This document shows positions 12,326-23,842 of a stretch of 64,000 nucleotides of DNA, piece by piece. The position numbers and the translations under genes were made by a program. The notes under the pieces are model-generated. The model ran no database searches and was not told the DNA's origin. It saw only the letters and a program-made list of their open reading frames with translations. The stretch lies in contig JACAAK010000007.1 in NCBI GenBank assembly GCA_025093985.1, positions 2,294,001 through 2,358,000 of the forward strand, read 5' to 3'. Every line of letters starts with the position of its first letter. Within the stretch, counting starts at the first letter, position 1. Origin of the DNA: Calvatia gigantea. Taxonomy: Eukaryota > Basidiomycota > Agaricomycetes > Agaricales > Lycoperdaceae.

Positions 12326-12930
12326 ACCACCCGCCAGCAATATATCATTTTTTTATCTTTTTGTTTTCTGCCGTTTGTGGGCGACACTGTCACTGCTCTT
12401 CTTCTTTTCGTATCCGCCCTTCTGCCGTGTAATGAACTGTGTAACTCTATACATAATCCCCTTCTGCCTCGTGCTGATAACTTGATTGCCATCCACTTCG
12501 TATGTTGTTTCGAACGGAGGTCATGCAAGGACTGGACGAATCATATGAAGTCGATGGTCGCCTCGAAAGCAGCCTGAAAACGGGCTTGAATCGCGAGTAT
12601 TAGATTATGAGATCAACCCAGCACCATGGCGCTCAGGTAAATGAAAATGTGATATTTTTAGGGAAGGGTGGAAGTAATGGAAGTATGCGGGCAGTAGCGA
12701 GTGAGATATGATCGTGATCGTGACCCTCGTACGTTCATTTCACTCATCCTCTTCCTCCAAGTTCCTTACGCAACATGCTCCTCCTAACTCAGATAAAAAG
12801 GCTCGTCTTTGAAGTTCTAAGCATACTTCACAACTTCTGGGCAAGGTTCGTAAGACCAGGACCCCTACTTTTGTTGAACACGGAAGACTCAGAATCTCGA
12901 GACGCCGTGACAGCACATCGAAATAAAAAG
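12326..12930. other. Intergenic NOT2 / GGTase-I beta
   Basis: This is the 3' end of NOT2 followed by the promoter of the prenyltransferase. No independent gene is visible. An in-frame ATG at 12775 could extend the next gene by 52 residues, but that extension has no recognisable feature. Confidence 0.4.
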
Positions 12931-14618
12931 ATGGAAGATATTCGATTAGCTGGATTCAACCGTGCCGGACATGCTGCACACGCGAAGAGGTGTATGTCTG
13001 GTGTGTGAATAAAGTTTTTTGCGCCCTTCGTTTCTGTTCTTACCGCTTACTGTAGCGTTACCGGAATCACAGACCGACCTCGATGCGTCGAGGTAAGCGC
13101 TCTTCACGACTTCGCCCTTTCCGCCTATCTCTGACAGGACTGCTTATAGACTAGCTCTTGCGTTCTATAATTTTGGAATTCTCGATTTGTTGGGCATTTT
13201 GGATGATGGTACGGTCCCGGCCCAATGGGAGAGGGATAGATGGGTGGAATGGCTATGGGCACAGCAGACACGTATGTGTCCGAACGCCCTTCCCCTATCA
13301 TGCGTGTGCTGATTCTGTCGGAACGGTATCCGTACATTTTCTGGCTCTCGGTACGGTTATGACGATGTAGACGGAAACTTCGGTTCAGGGTTTCGGCCCA
13401 GTCCATTTATGACTCTCCACCCACCGGAAGCCAATGTACGTTGTTGCCGTTTTGCTAATGGCTACCACTGACCCAGCCCATCTCAATGCATCTCAACCCT
13501 CCAGGAGGAATCTTCGGACCATGACTCACCTCATATTATCATGACTTATACTGCGCTGCTGGCTCTTGCCATACTCCGAGACGACTTCTCCAGGCTAGAT
13601 AGACCTGGGCTCGTTAGGTTCCTCGGTGTATGCCAACGTGAAAATGGGAGGTTTGTGCTCCCCTGCACGGGTTCTAACTTCGAGGCGTTACGCTAATCAA
13701 ATCTCAATGTTCCTAGTTTTAAAACCACTTCAAAGGGAGGGGAGAATGACCTGCGCACCCTATATTGCGCGTTTGCAATAAGTGCTATGTTAGGTGACTG
13801 GTCCGGGATAGACGTTGAACGCGCCAAAGCGTTCGTGGCATCGTGTAGAGTACATTCATTTCTTCATCCCCTACACTTCTCTGCTGATATTACGACCTCA
13901 CAGACATATGAGGGTGGTTATGGTCAAGCCCCTTTTTGTGAGGCTCAAGGTATGCGATCTTGCCACTAAACTCGCTAAACGAGCTCTTCGCTAATCACTT
14001 CCTTATTCCACAATTTGGACTATTTTTAGGGGGAACAACGTACATCGCATTGGCCTCGCTTTCTCTCGTCCCGTCTAATTCGGGCAGCATGCCCTTGACA
14101 CTCGAGGAGAAGGATCGCACAGGTAGGTGGTTAGTGGGCAATCAAACCACTTCTGGCGGATTTGCCGGGCGAACGGGAAAAAATGGTGACACATGCTATT
14201 GTTTCTGGTGTGGCGCCTCATTAAAGGTGGCTTTATGAGTTGATCACCTCCGCTGCATGAAAAGTAATGACGGGAGTGACTAGATCTTGGGAATGGACCA
14301 TCTGATAGAGACAAAAGCCCTTGCCTCCTTCTTGTCTGAATGCCAATTCAAATTCGGGGGCATTTCCAAATGTCAGGGAGAACACCCAGGTAAACATCGG
14401 GTCAGGATTCAGCAAATCTCAAGCGGCTGACTGCTCGTACGACAGATCCCTACCACACTTACCTATCCATTGCGGCGTTGTGCATGTACCCACCTTCCCC
14501 ATTATCGGATGAGGAGAAACCCGAGTCGTGGAAATTCCCAACCCTGGACCCTTTACTCAACGCACGAGTTGAGACTGCGGAGTGGGCGAAGAGGTATATC
14601 TCCGGGAAAGCACAGTAG
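12931..14618 (+). CDS. CDC43: Geranylgeranyltransferase type I beta subunit
   Basis: Beta subunit of protein geranylgeranyltransferase I, which attaches C20 lipid to CAAX proteins such as Rho GTPases. From 12931 the protein reads MEDIRLAGFNRAGHAAHAKR, then SALPESQTDLDASRLALAFY after the first intron. Prenyltransferase repeats follow: MTYTALLALAILRDDFSRLD, GVCQRENGSF, DLRTLYCAFAISAMLGDW, YEGGYGQAPFCEAQGGTTY, ALASLSL, GGFAGRTGKNGDTCYCFWCG, GISKCQGEHPDPYHTYLSIA. The zinc ligands are visible as the Asp and Cys of GDTCY and the His of YHTY. It ends WAKRYISGKAQ. About seven short introns splice in frame. The sequence is intact. Confusion with farnesyltransferase beta is unlikely because of the short length and the DTCYCFWCGASL phrase. 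Confidence 0.9.
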
Positions 14619-16498
14619 GTCGAGGCCTCGCCCCTGTGGGCTGGTATAAATCATAGACTATGGATTTGGATCGCGACTTAGACGTCTTTGGTAGGACTAC
14701 ATACTTGCGTTCTATGGCCCAATGTTCATGTTACTTATGTGGAGCTGCTTGGCATTCGGCAGCCTGTAATTGCCTATGCCCATTCCAGTAAACGGAAAAC
14801 GATCGTCTGGTAACATACCACCTATCCCTCTTTTTCACTGCAGATTCTTAGAACGTGATATTCATGCGTTCTGCCGTCTCGGAAGTCCTCGTGGACTCCC
14901 AAACATCCGTTGGCATCACCTTAAATTGGTCGAGCACCTCGGGCCTTTATTCATGTCTCGACATATTCAGTATGGTGAATGTCTATTCGTTGCTCAGTCA
15001 CAATACCAAACCTATTTAGGTAGTATCGGACCCACCTTCTCCATCCTTTCAAGCCACATCCCCATGCAGAATATCACCTCGTCGCCGCCTCAAGATGTCT
15101 TCCTGACCGGAATTTGGCGATGGTGTTCTTGATCACTCTCACCTGATATGTTGTAACTGCAAAATAGCAGTACCCACACCGCCGACAAAATTAGCTGCTT
15201 TGCTGGGAGAAGCTTAGTCCACCGGAAACCGAGGCACCTGTTTTGCTAAAGGCTGCTACTAACGTGTTTCGAACAAGGTCGGTGCTGATAATTTGTGTTT
15301 AATTACGGTAGCGTCTTGGCCGTAGGTACATAGAAAAAAATACACGGGGAGAAATATGTTAAAGATTCTGGAATTACTATCATTGCTCAATTACTTGAGT
15401 GTGTGGATCTGAGGGGGTTGCAATACCAGGTACGCCGAGGATGTTGTAGTGTATTTAAAGATAGCCCCCCAGAAACCTTGACGCGCCATAATTCGATAAT
15501 CCTAGTTAGCACCTTTCCGATGATTTGCGGGAACAACTAAACTCATGGTAGCCTCGAATATCCAACATTTAATATTCGCAAATCTTTCTCCACCAGGTGA
15601 TTCTGAGTCCGGGCCTGTGTCGTTCAACGGGAACGACGTCATTTGTGTCTGGCTGACTACCTCCTGCCCAAGCGCCCCCGCCAACCACGCGATCTACAAC
15701 CATCCCAAAGTACAGAGATTAACGGTGAGATGAGAGAATAGCCGTACCCAGAAACCGGGGACTCGCATATTAGACTAGGACCCGAGCGCCCTACGGCATA
15801 GATACTCCACGGTGAGGCTGCGATCTCTAACAAGAAACTTGTAACATGTCAGTAAAAGGTCTCAGAAAAGGGTCGTCCATCTTTTACGTTATGTCCTTGC
15901 GGTCGTAATTCTCTCTATTTATTTGTGCTGCTACAGATCTCTGAAGAGAGAAGAAATAAGGGGCTGAATGATTCGATTCGAGGGGGATACCGGTGAGTTT
16001 TTGACTTGGAAGTTGGTACAAGACTTCTCCTTTGGCATTCCCGATAGGCAGTGAGATAATTTACGTTAGGCATTACGGTGCCGTAGCTTTTACCGATTAG
16101 TGCTTCAGCTTCAATGTTCAACAGTCGTTGTGGTAACTCTTCGTACTCACGTCAGTGCTGCTCTACCGAGTTGAGCTTGTACATCAAAGTAGGGCGTTCT
16201 TCAAAAGCTTCCAGCTTTTAACGTTTGAACGGTTTCTAGTTCCGGACCAAATAATGTCTTCATGGAATGCCAACTAATGCAAAGCGGTCAAAGCCACTAC
16301 TTACTTCTAAGACCGAGCGCCCAGTGGCGCATCAATTGGTACCCCGAAGGTTGCCTCTGACTACGGGAAACTTGCCGGGGTCCCTGAACACGCCTACTTA
16401 CGAGGGTCCGAAGTTCTCACAAGAAACATGTGGTGGGAATCTTGGTTATGCTCACTATCTGAGCATATGAACACCCTTGCACTCCGCTACTTGCTACG
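14619..16498. other. Gene-poor stretch with an uncertain open frame (14770-15132)
   Basis: Nearly 1.9 kb without a gene I can support. A 120-codon open frame at 14770-15132 (plus) has no recognisable domain, no good intron signals and no homologous neighbour, so I do not call it. A 62-codon frame at 15545-15733 is likewise unsupported. The distal part should hold the promoter of the M64 peptidase gene. Confidence 0.4.
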
Positions 16499-18787
16499 AT
16501 GACGAGCCGCATCATTAACTTGTTACTGCTAGCTTTTGGTGCTTCCTGTGCGTTCAGCCACTCCTTCTCTAGAGACTCTAACCTAACTGCACTTATGAAT
16601 CTGGCTTTGCGTTCGTCAGTTTCCCTCGGGGATGCATGGGGCGATAAGGCCGGGTCGGCACTTCAACAGCCAATGACAATTCCAGTGGCTAAAGGAGACA
16701 TTTCGAGTGGGATTTGCAGCATGCATGGAGCTCTCACAACCCTTAGGCAAAATGAGGGTACTTCACATCTCATTTCCGTCTGTCAACCCGTGTTTCTGAA
16801 ACCTTGGTAAAGACTGAACTTATTGATCTACCCAGGTGCCAAGTCCTCCTCTAGACATACGACCGCTCGCTGTATCCGGATCTCCGGAGAACAGAGTTGA
16901 TCTGGTCTTTTTCTCCGATGGGTGTAAGTGCTGGTATCATCTATAATGTCCTGGCAGTGGTCCTGAGAGTTTCCTGGTCAATAGACACCGTAAATGAAAC
17001 GGACAAATTCTTTGCCGACGCGAAACGGCTTGCGGATGATGTATCCAAAAACCAGACGTTCTACACTGTCAAGCCTCTCCTGAACTTCTGGGGGGCGTTT
17101 ACTCCGAGTGAAGAAGTTGGTGTTTTTTTGGCCCTCCTAGCCATTGCATACTAACATTCCGCTCTGATAGAGTGGCGTTGGGGTTGGCGGTGTCCCGAAA
17201 AAGTGGGTTTCAAGTTCACTCCCGAATATTATAATAGTGTTGATGGGGGGACTAGGACACCTTTTGGGCTCTACCGTGATGGCACGGAACTGAGAGCTGT
17301 CTATTATGACAAACCCGAAGTCGCCCATGCTGCATGTGACTCCATGGGAGACCAATGCGACTATCCAATATTGTTGGGTAAGCCCCAATACGCGTGCGGA
17401 AACAGTGATGTGACCTCTTCGCAGGTAATGACCCACTTTACGGCGGTACGTTCGTGGGCTGCCCACCACACTTAAGTGTACATCTCATGGATTGACCCTC
17501 CTTATCATCCATCAGGTCTAGGAGGTGAATTCACGTACGTTTCACGAAGACAACCTGTTTCCGAGACCTCAAAACATACTCCAGGGTAGTCACATCGTCG
17601 ACCCTCAATGGGCCCCTTGTTCTCCGCCACGAACTCGGTCATTCCGTAATTGAAGTCGGTGAAGAATACGACGGAGGTTTCGCTTATTTCGGCGTTAACG
17701 CAGCCCACGATATAACACAACCCGTCCCATGGGCCCATTGGCTCTCCGGCATAAATAACGCCCATGATGGCTCGGGTTCTGATGCTCCCCCCTCTGTGCG
17801 TCCGGAAGCCAGAGTCGAGCGCTCCGTCATGCCTATGCAAGTATACCCATGGACTCTCCTTAATACGACTCAGTCCTGGTCCATCAACTTTGTATCGTCC
17901 TGGCACGTTTTCTCGACATGTCGTACGATTTTCGCTCTCCGGACTCCCAGAAGCCTCGGATCTTCGTGTCGAGTTGGACGGAACCGACCTGGGTTGGGTT
18001 CCGAAAGAAGGGCTCGACCTGGATAGGTGGCATTATGATATCCATCGCGATGGTGGGCTAAGTGGTGGTGAACATGAGTTGAAATTTGTGCTTGTGAATC
18101 AGGAGAGGGAGGGTGCACAATTGTGTAGTGCGGAGATCTTGGAATTTGGCGATGAGGATGAGTATGAAGCTCCCAAAACCCCCTGCGTCTTTTGGTGCTT
18201 GATCCAACTTATAGGTTTGTTTCAACACCAGGACACTACAGTCTATACCCAACGTAAGCATCCATGCGTTTCTCCATCCTCACCGTTCACTGACAAACCT
18301 CAGATTCTCGGATAAAAATGAAACTTCTTACCGCCCAACAAATGAGGATTGCCTCATGCGTGTCGTCACCACTCCCAACTTCTGCAAAGCCTGTACTGAA
18401 GGGCTTTGGCTCTCTCTCCTCAAGCGCGTAAACCTCATTGACAACATCACCGAATCTTGCATTCGTATCGCCTCATCAGGTGATTGGGTCAAGTCGTTGA
18501 CTATAGACCTCGTACCTCTCGCCCACTTGCGTCCTTCGGACTCGTTGACATGGGGGGAACATGAGACAATAAATAACGAGGCGTACACCATCATGTGGAC
18601 GAAAGATGGCGTGACAATGAAAGACTTTACGAACCAGACATTCATCAACATCTTTGATGACCACTCCGTGGGGAAGTACACTGTTTCAGTTCAATTCTAT
18701 ACTGATGAAGTTCGTGTGGATAAAGACGGATTATTGAAGTCGAGCCTAGAGTATGATGTCACGGCGCGTTGTCGAGATACCGTCTAG
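16499..18787 (+). CDS. Secreted M64 (IgA-peptidase-like) metallopeptidase, one frameshift
   Basis: Zinc metallopeptidase of MEROPS family M64, known from bacteria and common in fungi. The fungal substrates are not known to me. An N-terminal signal peptide follows the start (MTSRIINLLLLAFGASCAF). Exons spliced at GT-AG sites give DIRPLAVSGSPENRVDLVFF, SDGYTVNETDKFFADAKRLA, QTFYTVKPLLNFWGAF, TPFGLYRDGTELRAVYYDKP and GNDPLYGGLGGEFTVVTSS. The catalytic motif HELGHSVIEVGEEYDGG (HExxH at 17628-17642) comes next, then PWAHWLSG, RVERSVMPMQVYPW, VVRFSLSGLPEASDLRVELD and a C-terminal part ending about residue 650. One extra T near 17901 (SSxGTFSRH expected) breaks the frame between the catalytic region and the C-terminal domain. 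Everything either side is intact, so this may be a sequence error; if real, the C-terminal third is lost. Confidence 0.85.
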
Positions 18788-19691
18788 CCTTGTATCTGAA
18801 GATTGTATGAGTAAAATGAAAGGAGTGAAGTTGCCTGTCCTACATGCTGTGTGAATGACAGGAACGCTAACGGCCTGAATGAGAATTACACCCAATTTCT
18901 ACGTGACAGGATTCGTTACTCTGAGGATGGCACTTTGGCACATCCTTCACTCTTGACGTTTTGTGAAATTTATCAGATATGCTTGAGACCGTTCAACTTT
19001 GAGTCGTCAGATTTGCCGCAGCATCAGGGTGGTCATGAAGCCGATTGTAAACATGGAGCACGAAGTGAGGGCGCCATCGTAGAAAATGAAATATGGTAGC
19101 CTCGTGTCTGGCCTTCCTCGACGTAGAAACATGCCAGGTCGCAAAATAAAAATGGAGTATCTAAATAATAAACCAAACATGCAGGTTTCCTTAAATAAAC
19201 TATCACCTTATTTCATGGGGCTCGATGGCCCACGCCTACGATAAGTTAACTAAAGTAGAAAGTCCGAGAAGCACAGAGAGAGACGCAAATGACAAGAACA
19301 AGAAACGAGGGAGGGGGGCAGAGAGCGTGTCAGAGGGAAAATGTAGCAGTGTAGGTTCACACGTGTGCATGAATGTCCTTGTCCGAGAACAGAGAGGCGG
19401 GAGGATTCTCCAGCTAAATCCTATCTGCCCCAGCTGAGAGCTCAGATCTCAGAGCTGAGTCTACTGAGCTCCCCTGTCCTCTCTATCATTCGATGATCAC
19501 ATGGATAGGCAGAGTCACGTGCAATTACACGTGATTACCAAAAGTACTGAACTCTGAGATCTGAGCACTTACAGAGTCCAATCTCTCCATCACGGAATTT
19601 AGGCCTCTACGAAGTTCTTGCACCCGTGTCCTTGGTGGCCCATTGAACTCATCAGACGTGGTCCAACTCTAACTGGTCTGATCCATGCAAT
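18788..19691. other. Intergenic M64 / kinase-like copy 1
   Basis: No gene is supported. It contains the inverted-repeat element described separately (19440-19566). Confidence 0.4.
19440..19566. repeat. 127-nt element bounded by a perfect 15-bp inverted repeat
   Basis: Positions 19440-19454 (GCTCAGATCTCAGAG) and 19552-19566 (CTCTGAGATCTGAGC) are exact reverse complements separated by 97 nt. Inside, TCACGTG and CACGTGA (19514-19533 region) form a second small hairpin around a 6-nt loop and create two CACGTG E-boxes. There is no open frame. It could be a small non-autonomous transposon remnant (MITE-like) or a structured regulatory site. No target-site duplication was convincingly seen. Confidence 0.5.
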
Positions 19692-20573
19692 ATGGCTTTC
19701 AAAAATGCGACAATAAGAGAGCCAACTTTGAAAGAAACCTACTATCCAGGGGAAGCCTCCAGTTATATTCCTATCCACCACCCGCTCCACCGACAGACGA
19801 ACGGCTGCAGTTACGGAGATTCGCCCACTTTGGAGGAGGCCACGGGCCGCTACGATGCATCCATCAAGGAGAGGTCCATAATTCCTTCTGTTCCCTCGGA
19901 TGTGTCCATCATACTCGAAAAGCGTTTTGATTCCAGCACGCACAACATCCCACATGTCTGGCTTTGCCCGAGTCCAAGCCTTCCAAAACACATCTCCCTC
20001 CCAGCTTGTAGCGAAGATATATGACCCTATGTGGTTCGATGACGCGGCGTGGTTTGATCCATTCAAAGCACGTAATCTAACGGTCTCACGGCGAAGTGGA
20101 ATGTTACCAGTGTTTTGAACCGTTTCAAAGAACCAAAGTTCCCGGTCCTATGGGCGCTTCATCGCTCCTCTTCCATCACAACAGGGCCGGACAGTCAATG
20201 TTGTTCTGATGCAGTACATCCCAGGGCTGATTCCGCACCATCTTGTACCTCTGGATGTGGCGAACACGACATGACTCATGCATAAGGATGCAGTCGCCGA
20301 AGCTGTATTGGGCTTGACGTTGGGCATGGATGCCTGTGGTGTCCGCCCGTTGGACCTGCAGTCCCGCAATGTTATCTTGCTTCCCCCAACGGAACGTCGT
20401 GAGTTTTGTACGTCGCCCACATGCCCGCTGCGCCTTGAAGCAGATTGCGATGATCTGAAAATTGTCATGATCGACTTTGAGATGGTGGAGCTCAGAGAAC
20501 CTAAATGGGCCTATGAGGACAGAAGGACACTGATAGATTATTTGAAGCTGAAAATGCTTAGGTGCTAGTTGGA
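19692..20573 (+). pseudogene. Fungal protein-kinase-like gene, decayed copy
   Basis: First of two related copies (the second is at 22122-23006). Shared phrases include YYPGE near the start, SIKERSIIPSVPSDVSI, LEKRFDSSTHNIP, AKIYDPMWFDDAAWFDPF, RTVNVVLMQYIPG, HKDAVAEAVLGL, RNVILLPPTERREFC and CPLRLEADCDDLKIVMIDFE. The family is a basidiomycete kinase-like fold with short, incomplete kinase motifs: RNVILLPP resembles the catalytic-loop/beta7 segment and MIDFE stands in for DFG. Here the pieces lie in different frames, with a TGA near 20271 (copy 2 reads on) and a TGA near 20116. Catalytic competence of the family is doubtful, and this copy cannot make the full protein. A long antisense open frame over the same region is a shadow. 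Confidence 0.7.
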
Positions 20574-22121
20574 GGGTGACATGGGACAGTGCGTGCTTTG
20601 GCTCTTGGTGCGTTGGTTGGGAGATTGGGATGTACTTACTGAAAGTCGAATAATCATACAAAGGTTCCCCCCAGTCAAACGCCCATCTTAGCTCCTAAAT
20701 TTCGTTAAGGGTGTTGTGGAAGTTAAATGGCGCCTCGTACTTTTTCAGCGCCATGTCCTTGCCCCCTCCCACTGTTCTAAATGACGTTCATAAATCAACG
20801 AGCACCACCGACGATGTTTCAACAGACCTCGCTCGCGACGCCTATAGACGCACAGTGAGGAACCCCAGAGAATAGCCAAGTATTCTTAGCTTCTTCTCCA
20901 CCCAATTATCCTTTGTATTAGTTAATATAGCAATTATAAATAAACTGCATACTTGACAGACCTAGGGAGTCATAGAGAGGGTACAGTATAGACAATGATT
21001 AAACAGCTGAGACGAGCGATAAAATTCACGGAGTCTCAGGAATAAGCGCAGTGTACCACCGGGCCATCGAAGTCGGTTCGAGTATCAATTGGGGCGGAAT
21101 GCCTCATTCTCCTTTCATTACAGAAACTAGCTCAGGCAAAGACAGCTAAGACTGTGAGCAAAATGGGTGGGGAGTCTAGGAGGATGTGATGAAGCTGAGT
21201 GACGAGGGCTATTTTCAACGGGTTTGGTGAAGGAAGGCGAAAAGGTGGTGGTGACGGTGCGAAGGCCAGGGCACGCCGTGCGAGGGGTGCGAGACAAATG
21301 GTGGTGGCACGAACCGTTAATCTCTGGAAAGAAAGGACACGTCATATGTCCTCGAAATCCGTGACCAAAGGGGCGAAGATGAAGCCAGGAAATATAATTA
21401 GGGGTTTCGACAAGAGGAGGATGACGTCAACAAAGAACCGGCTCTGAACACACGCGAGGCAAACCAGATGAAATGAACTATGGAAAATCTAGGTAAAAAC
21501 AACCTTGGGTGTGTGTTTCTTCCGTTAAAGACACCTGGATGTCCACTAGTGGGCCTGTTTGGTTTCGAGAGTCTGAATGATCGGACAACATAAGCTGTCG
21601 CAACGGTTTCCTTCTCCCGGCACTACGGTAGGACCTCCGAACGGATGGTGCTTAGCCTTTCACTGGACTAAAGCCTTCTGAGGCAGGAGCAACTTCCTCG
21701 TCTGCTTGACGATCCCGTCGGTTTTGGAGAGTCTGAAAGTCAGAACTCGGCTCGTGGATGCAAGGTCAGTGGGCACTGGGGGTGAACCGGGAGAGGCCGG
21801 TCGGCACGCACCCCCACGTTTCGGATAGGGGGCATGAACCTGGTGAAGGGTGCTTGTCTCAAGTGCCGACGATATGCTGGGGCAGTAGCACATTGACCAG
21901 TGGCAACAAATACTGTTTCTCCGCTGTCGTTTACTTTGAATTTCTGGAGATAAATTCTGACAAACAATTTTGAGGCACACCGTTTGAACGTTGAACCTTT
22001 TAAACCCCAACTCTACCGTCCACCAATTCTCTGAACCTCTCACATATCTCCGATCCCGAGAACCCTTGTTGCACCTCCAAATATGTAGGTCCTCTGAGTT
22101 TGAATAGTGTTTTGCACTCAA
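20574..22121. other. Spacer between the two kinase-like copies
   Basis: About 1.5 kb with no recognisable gene. A 153-codon minus-strand frame at 21660-22121 has no domain, and I do not accept it. The flanks of the two kinase-like copies do not look alike, so the duplication appears limited to the gene bodies or is old. Confidence 0.4.
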
Positions 22122-23006
22122 ATGACATACACAACTACAGCAATGACTGCACCAGATCTTGAAGAAATTTATTATCCAGGAGAAACTCTCCAGTTATACT
22201 CCTATCCCCCGCTCCCCCAGCCAACAAACGGTGCCCTTACGATCATTCACGCCGTTTGGTCGAGATCGCGGACTGCTACAATGAATCTATCAAGGGGAGG
22301 ATCACAATTCCTTCTGTTCCCCCGGATGTATCCATCACACTCGAAAAGCGTTTTGATCCCAGCACATACAACATCCCACAGGTCTGGCTCGTTCAAATCC
22401 AGGCCTCATCCCAAAGCACGTATCCCTCCCAACTTGTAGCGAAGATATACGATCCTGTGTGGTCCGATGATGCAGAATGGTTCGATCCCTTCAAGCTACG
22501 CAATCTTTCGGTCTCGCAAGAGGTAGAGTCTTATCACCGTTTTGAACGATTTCAGGGAACCAAAGTGCCCCGGTTCTATGGGCACTTCATTACTGTTCTT
22601 CTGTCGCAACAAAACCGAACAGTCAATATTGTCTTGATGCAGTGCATCCCAGGCCAAGATCTGCGCCATCTGGTACCTCCAGAGGTTGCAAACACAGTAT
22701 GTGACATGCACAAGGACACAGTCGTCGAAGTTGTAATAGGTTTGGTGCTGGACCTGGACACCTGTGGTGTGCGCCTATTAGATCTTCACCCTCCGCAACG
22801 TTATATTACTTCCTCCAAAGGAACGGCGAGAATTTTGCACACCACCCACATGCCCACTGCGCCTTGAAGCAGATTGCGAGAATTTGGAGATTGTTTTGAT
22901 CGATTTTGAGACGGTGGAGTTCAGAGAACCTAAATGGATTCACGAGGACAGGAGGGTGATAATTGATAATTCGAAGGTAATAATACTTGGGGACTGGTTC
23001 TACTAG
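22122..23006 (+). pseudogene. Fungal protein-kinase-like gene, better preserved copy
   Basis: From 22122 the reading is MTYTTTAMTAPDLEEIYYPG, then LQLYSYPPLPQPTNGA. After one missing base (about 22234) it continues YDHSRRLVEIADCYNESIKG, VSITLEKRFDPSTYNIPQVW, LVAKIYDPVWSDDAEWFDPF, SVSQEVESYHRFERFQGTKV, PRFYGHF, RTVNIVLMQCIPGQDLRHLV and LDLDTCGVRLLDLHP. One extra base near 22793 precedes RNVILLPPKERREFCTPP, CPLRLEADCENLEIVLIDFE and FREPKWIHEDRR, ending at the TAG 23004-23006. Only two single-base changes separate it from an intact gene, so it could be functional in the organism. The LVAKIYDP lysine may correspond to the kinase VAIK lysine. A phosphotransferase role is inferred, not shown. Confidence 0.7.
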
Positions 23007-23430
23007 GGTCGCACGGGATAGTGTGTTCCCCGGCTGTCGTAGTTGCTGTAGAAATGTATCCACTGAACAAGGTGACAATTATCAGAGTTCACTAATTAGT
23101 GCGAGGTGCGGTGTCGGGTGCCGTTTCGTAGGCAGCCGATCTGCAGATGACAAATTTTATATCAAGGCCTAAAAATTGAGCCGAGATAACTAAAACTCAA
23201 TCAGTTATTGTGAGGCCCTTGTGAGCGAACGTCGAACGACACCATGCATTATTCATTAAGATCAGCAAACCGATAGACAACATATCCAGTGCCTGCAGAG
23301 TTAGTTACAGTCTAGTTACGAGGGATCTAGCGGGAGAGGACAATGAGTGGTGCCTAGGTTGTGGTATCGTTGAATTCCCACAAAAGAATTTGGTCCCGAC
23401 ATTTCGGGTGTTTCAGGCCTGACCTCCCTT
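23007..23430. other. Intergenic, nothing recognised
   Basis: No coding unit, repeat or RNA gene is visible in this 424-nt stretch. Confidence 0.4.
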
Positions 23431-23842
23431 TACCACCATAACATCTGAAGCCCACATCAACCGTATTGCTCGAGACTTGGGTAAATACTCTTGGTTTGCG
23501 GAAATGTACTCCGACAAAGTGCGACACCTACCAAATCCTACGGTATATTACGACGCAGCCTTGGTCACTTGGAAGGCAACGAACCTACTTGTGCCGCCAG
23601 TCGGGGATGAGGAGGGGAGGCGGGGACTCTTTGCTGTCATTGATGGAATATGTGAGGGCAATCCCTCTACACCAGAAGAGTAAGTACAGATATCTCACTA
23701 CAATTCATTCTTCAAACAGTTTACGAGTGATACTCCAGGTGCCTTATAGCTGCCTTTGCTGCATATGCAGCACTCCGGGTCATCCTCAACCACGATGGTA
23801 TGGCCTTGAATGATCGAGAGTTTGCCCAAATTGCAAATTGAT
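23431..23842 (+). CDS. C-terminal fragment of an unrecognised protein
   Basis: Two exons join cleanly. The first runs from FTTITSEAHINRIARDLGKY through NPTVYYDAALVTWKAT and NLLVPPVGDEEGRRGLFAVI to NPSTPEE. A GT-AG intron of about 60 nt ends near 23738. The second gives CLIAAFAAYAALRVILNHDG and ends DREFAQIAN before TGA at about 23839. Codon-level regularity and splice signals suggest real coding sequence. However, a TGA sits just before the first exon and no start is obvious, so this is either the 3' end of a gene whose 5' part is lost or a small remnant. I do not recognise the family. Confidence 0.4.

Noticed and set aside
14770..15132. 120-codon plus-strand frame with an F-box-like look
   Set aside because: On reading, no F-box consensus or leucine-rich pattern is present; support is too weak.
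19599..20066. Long minus-strand open frame of 155 codons
   Set aside because: It lies exactly antisense to the kinase-like copy 1, whose phrases match copy 2. It is a shadow with no family resemblance.
21057..21100. GGTTCGAG stretch resembling a tRNA B box
   Set aside because: There is no matching A box, acceptor stem or anticodon arm at the right distance.
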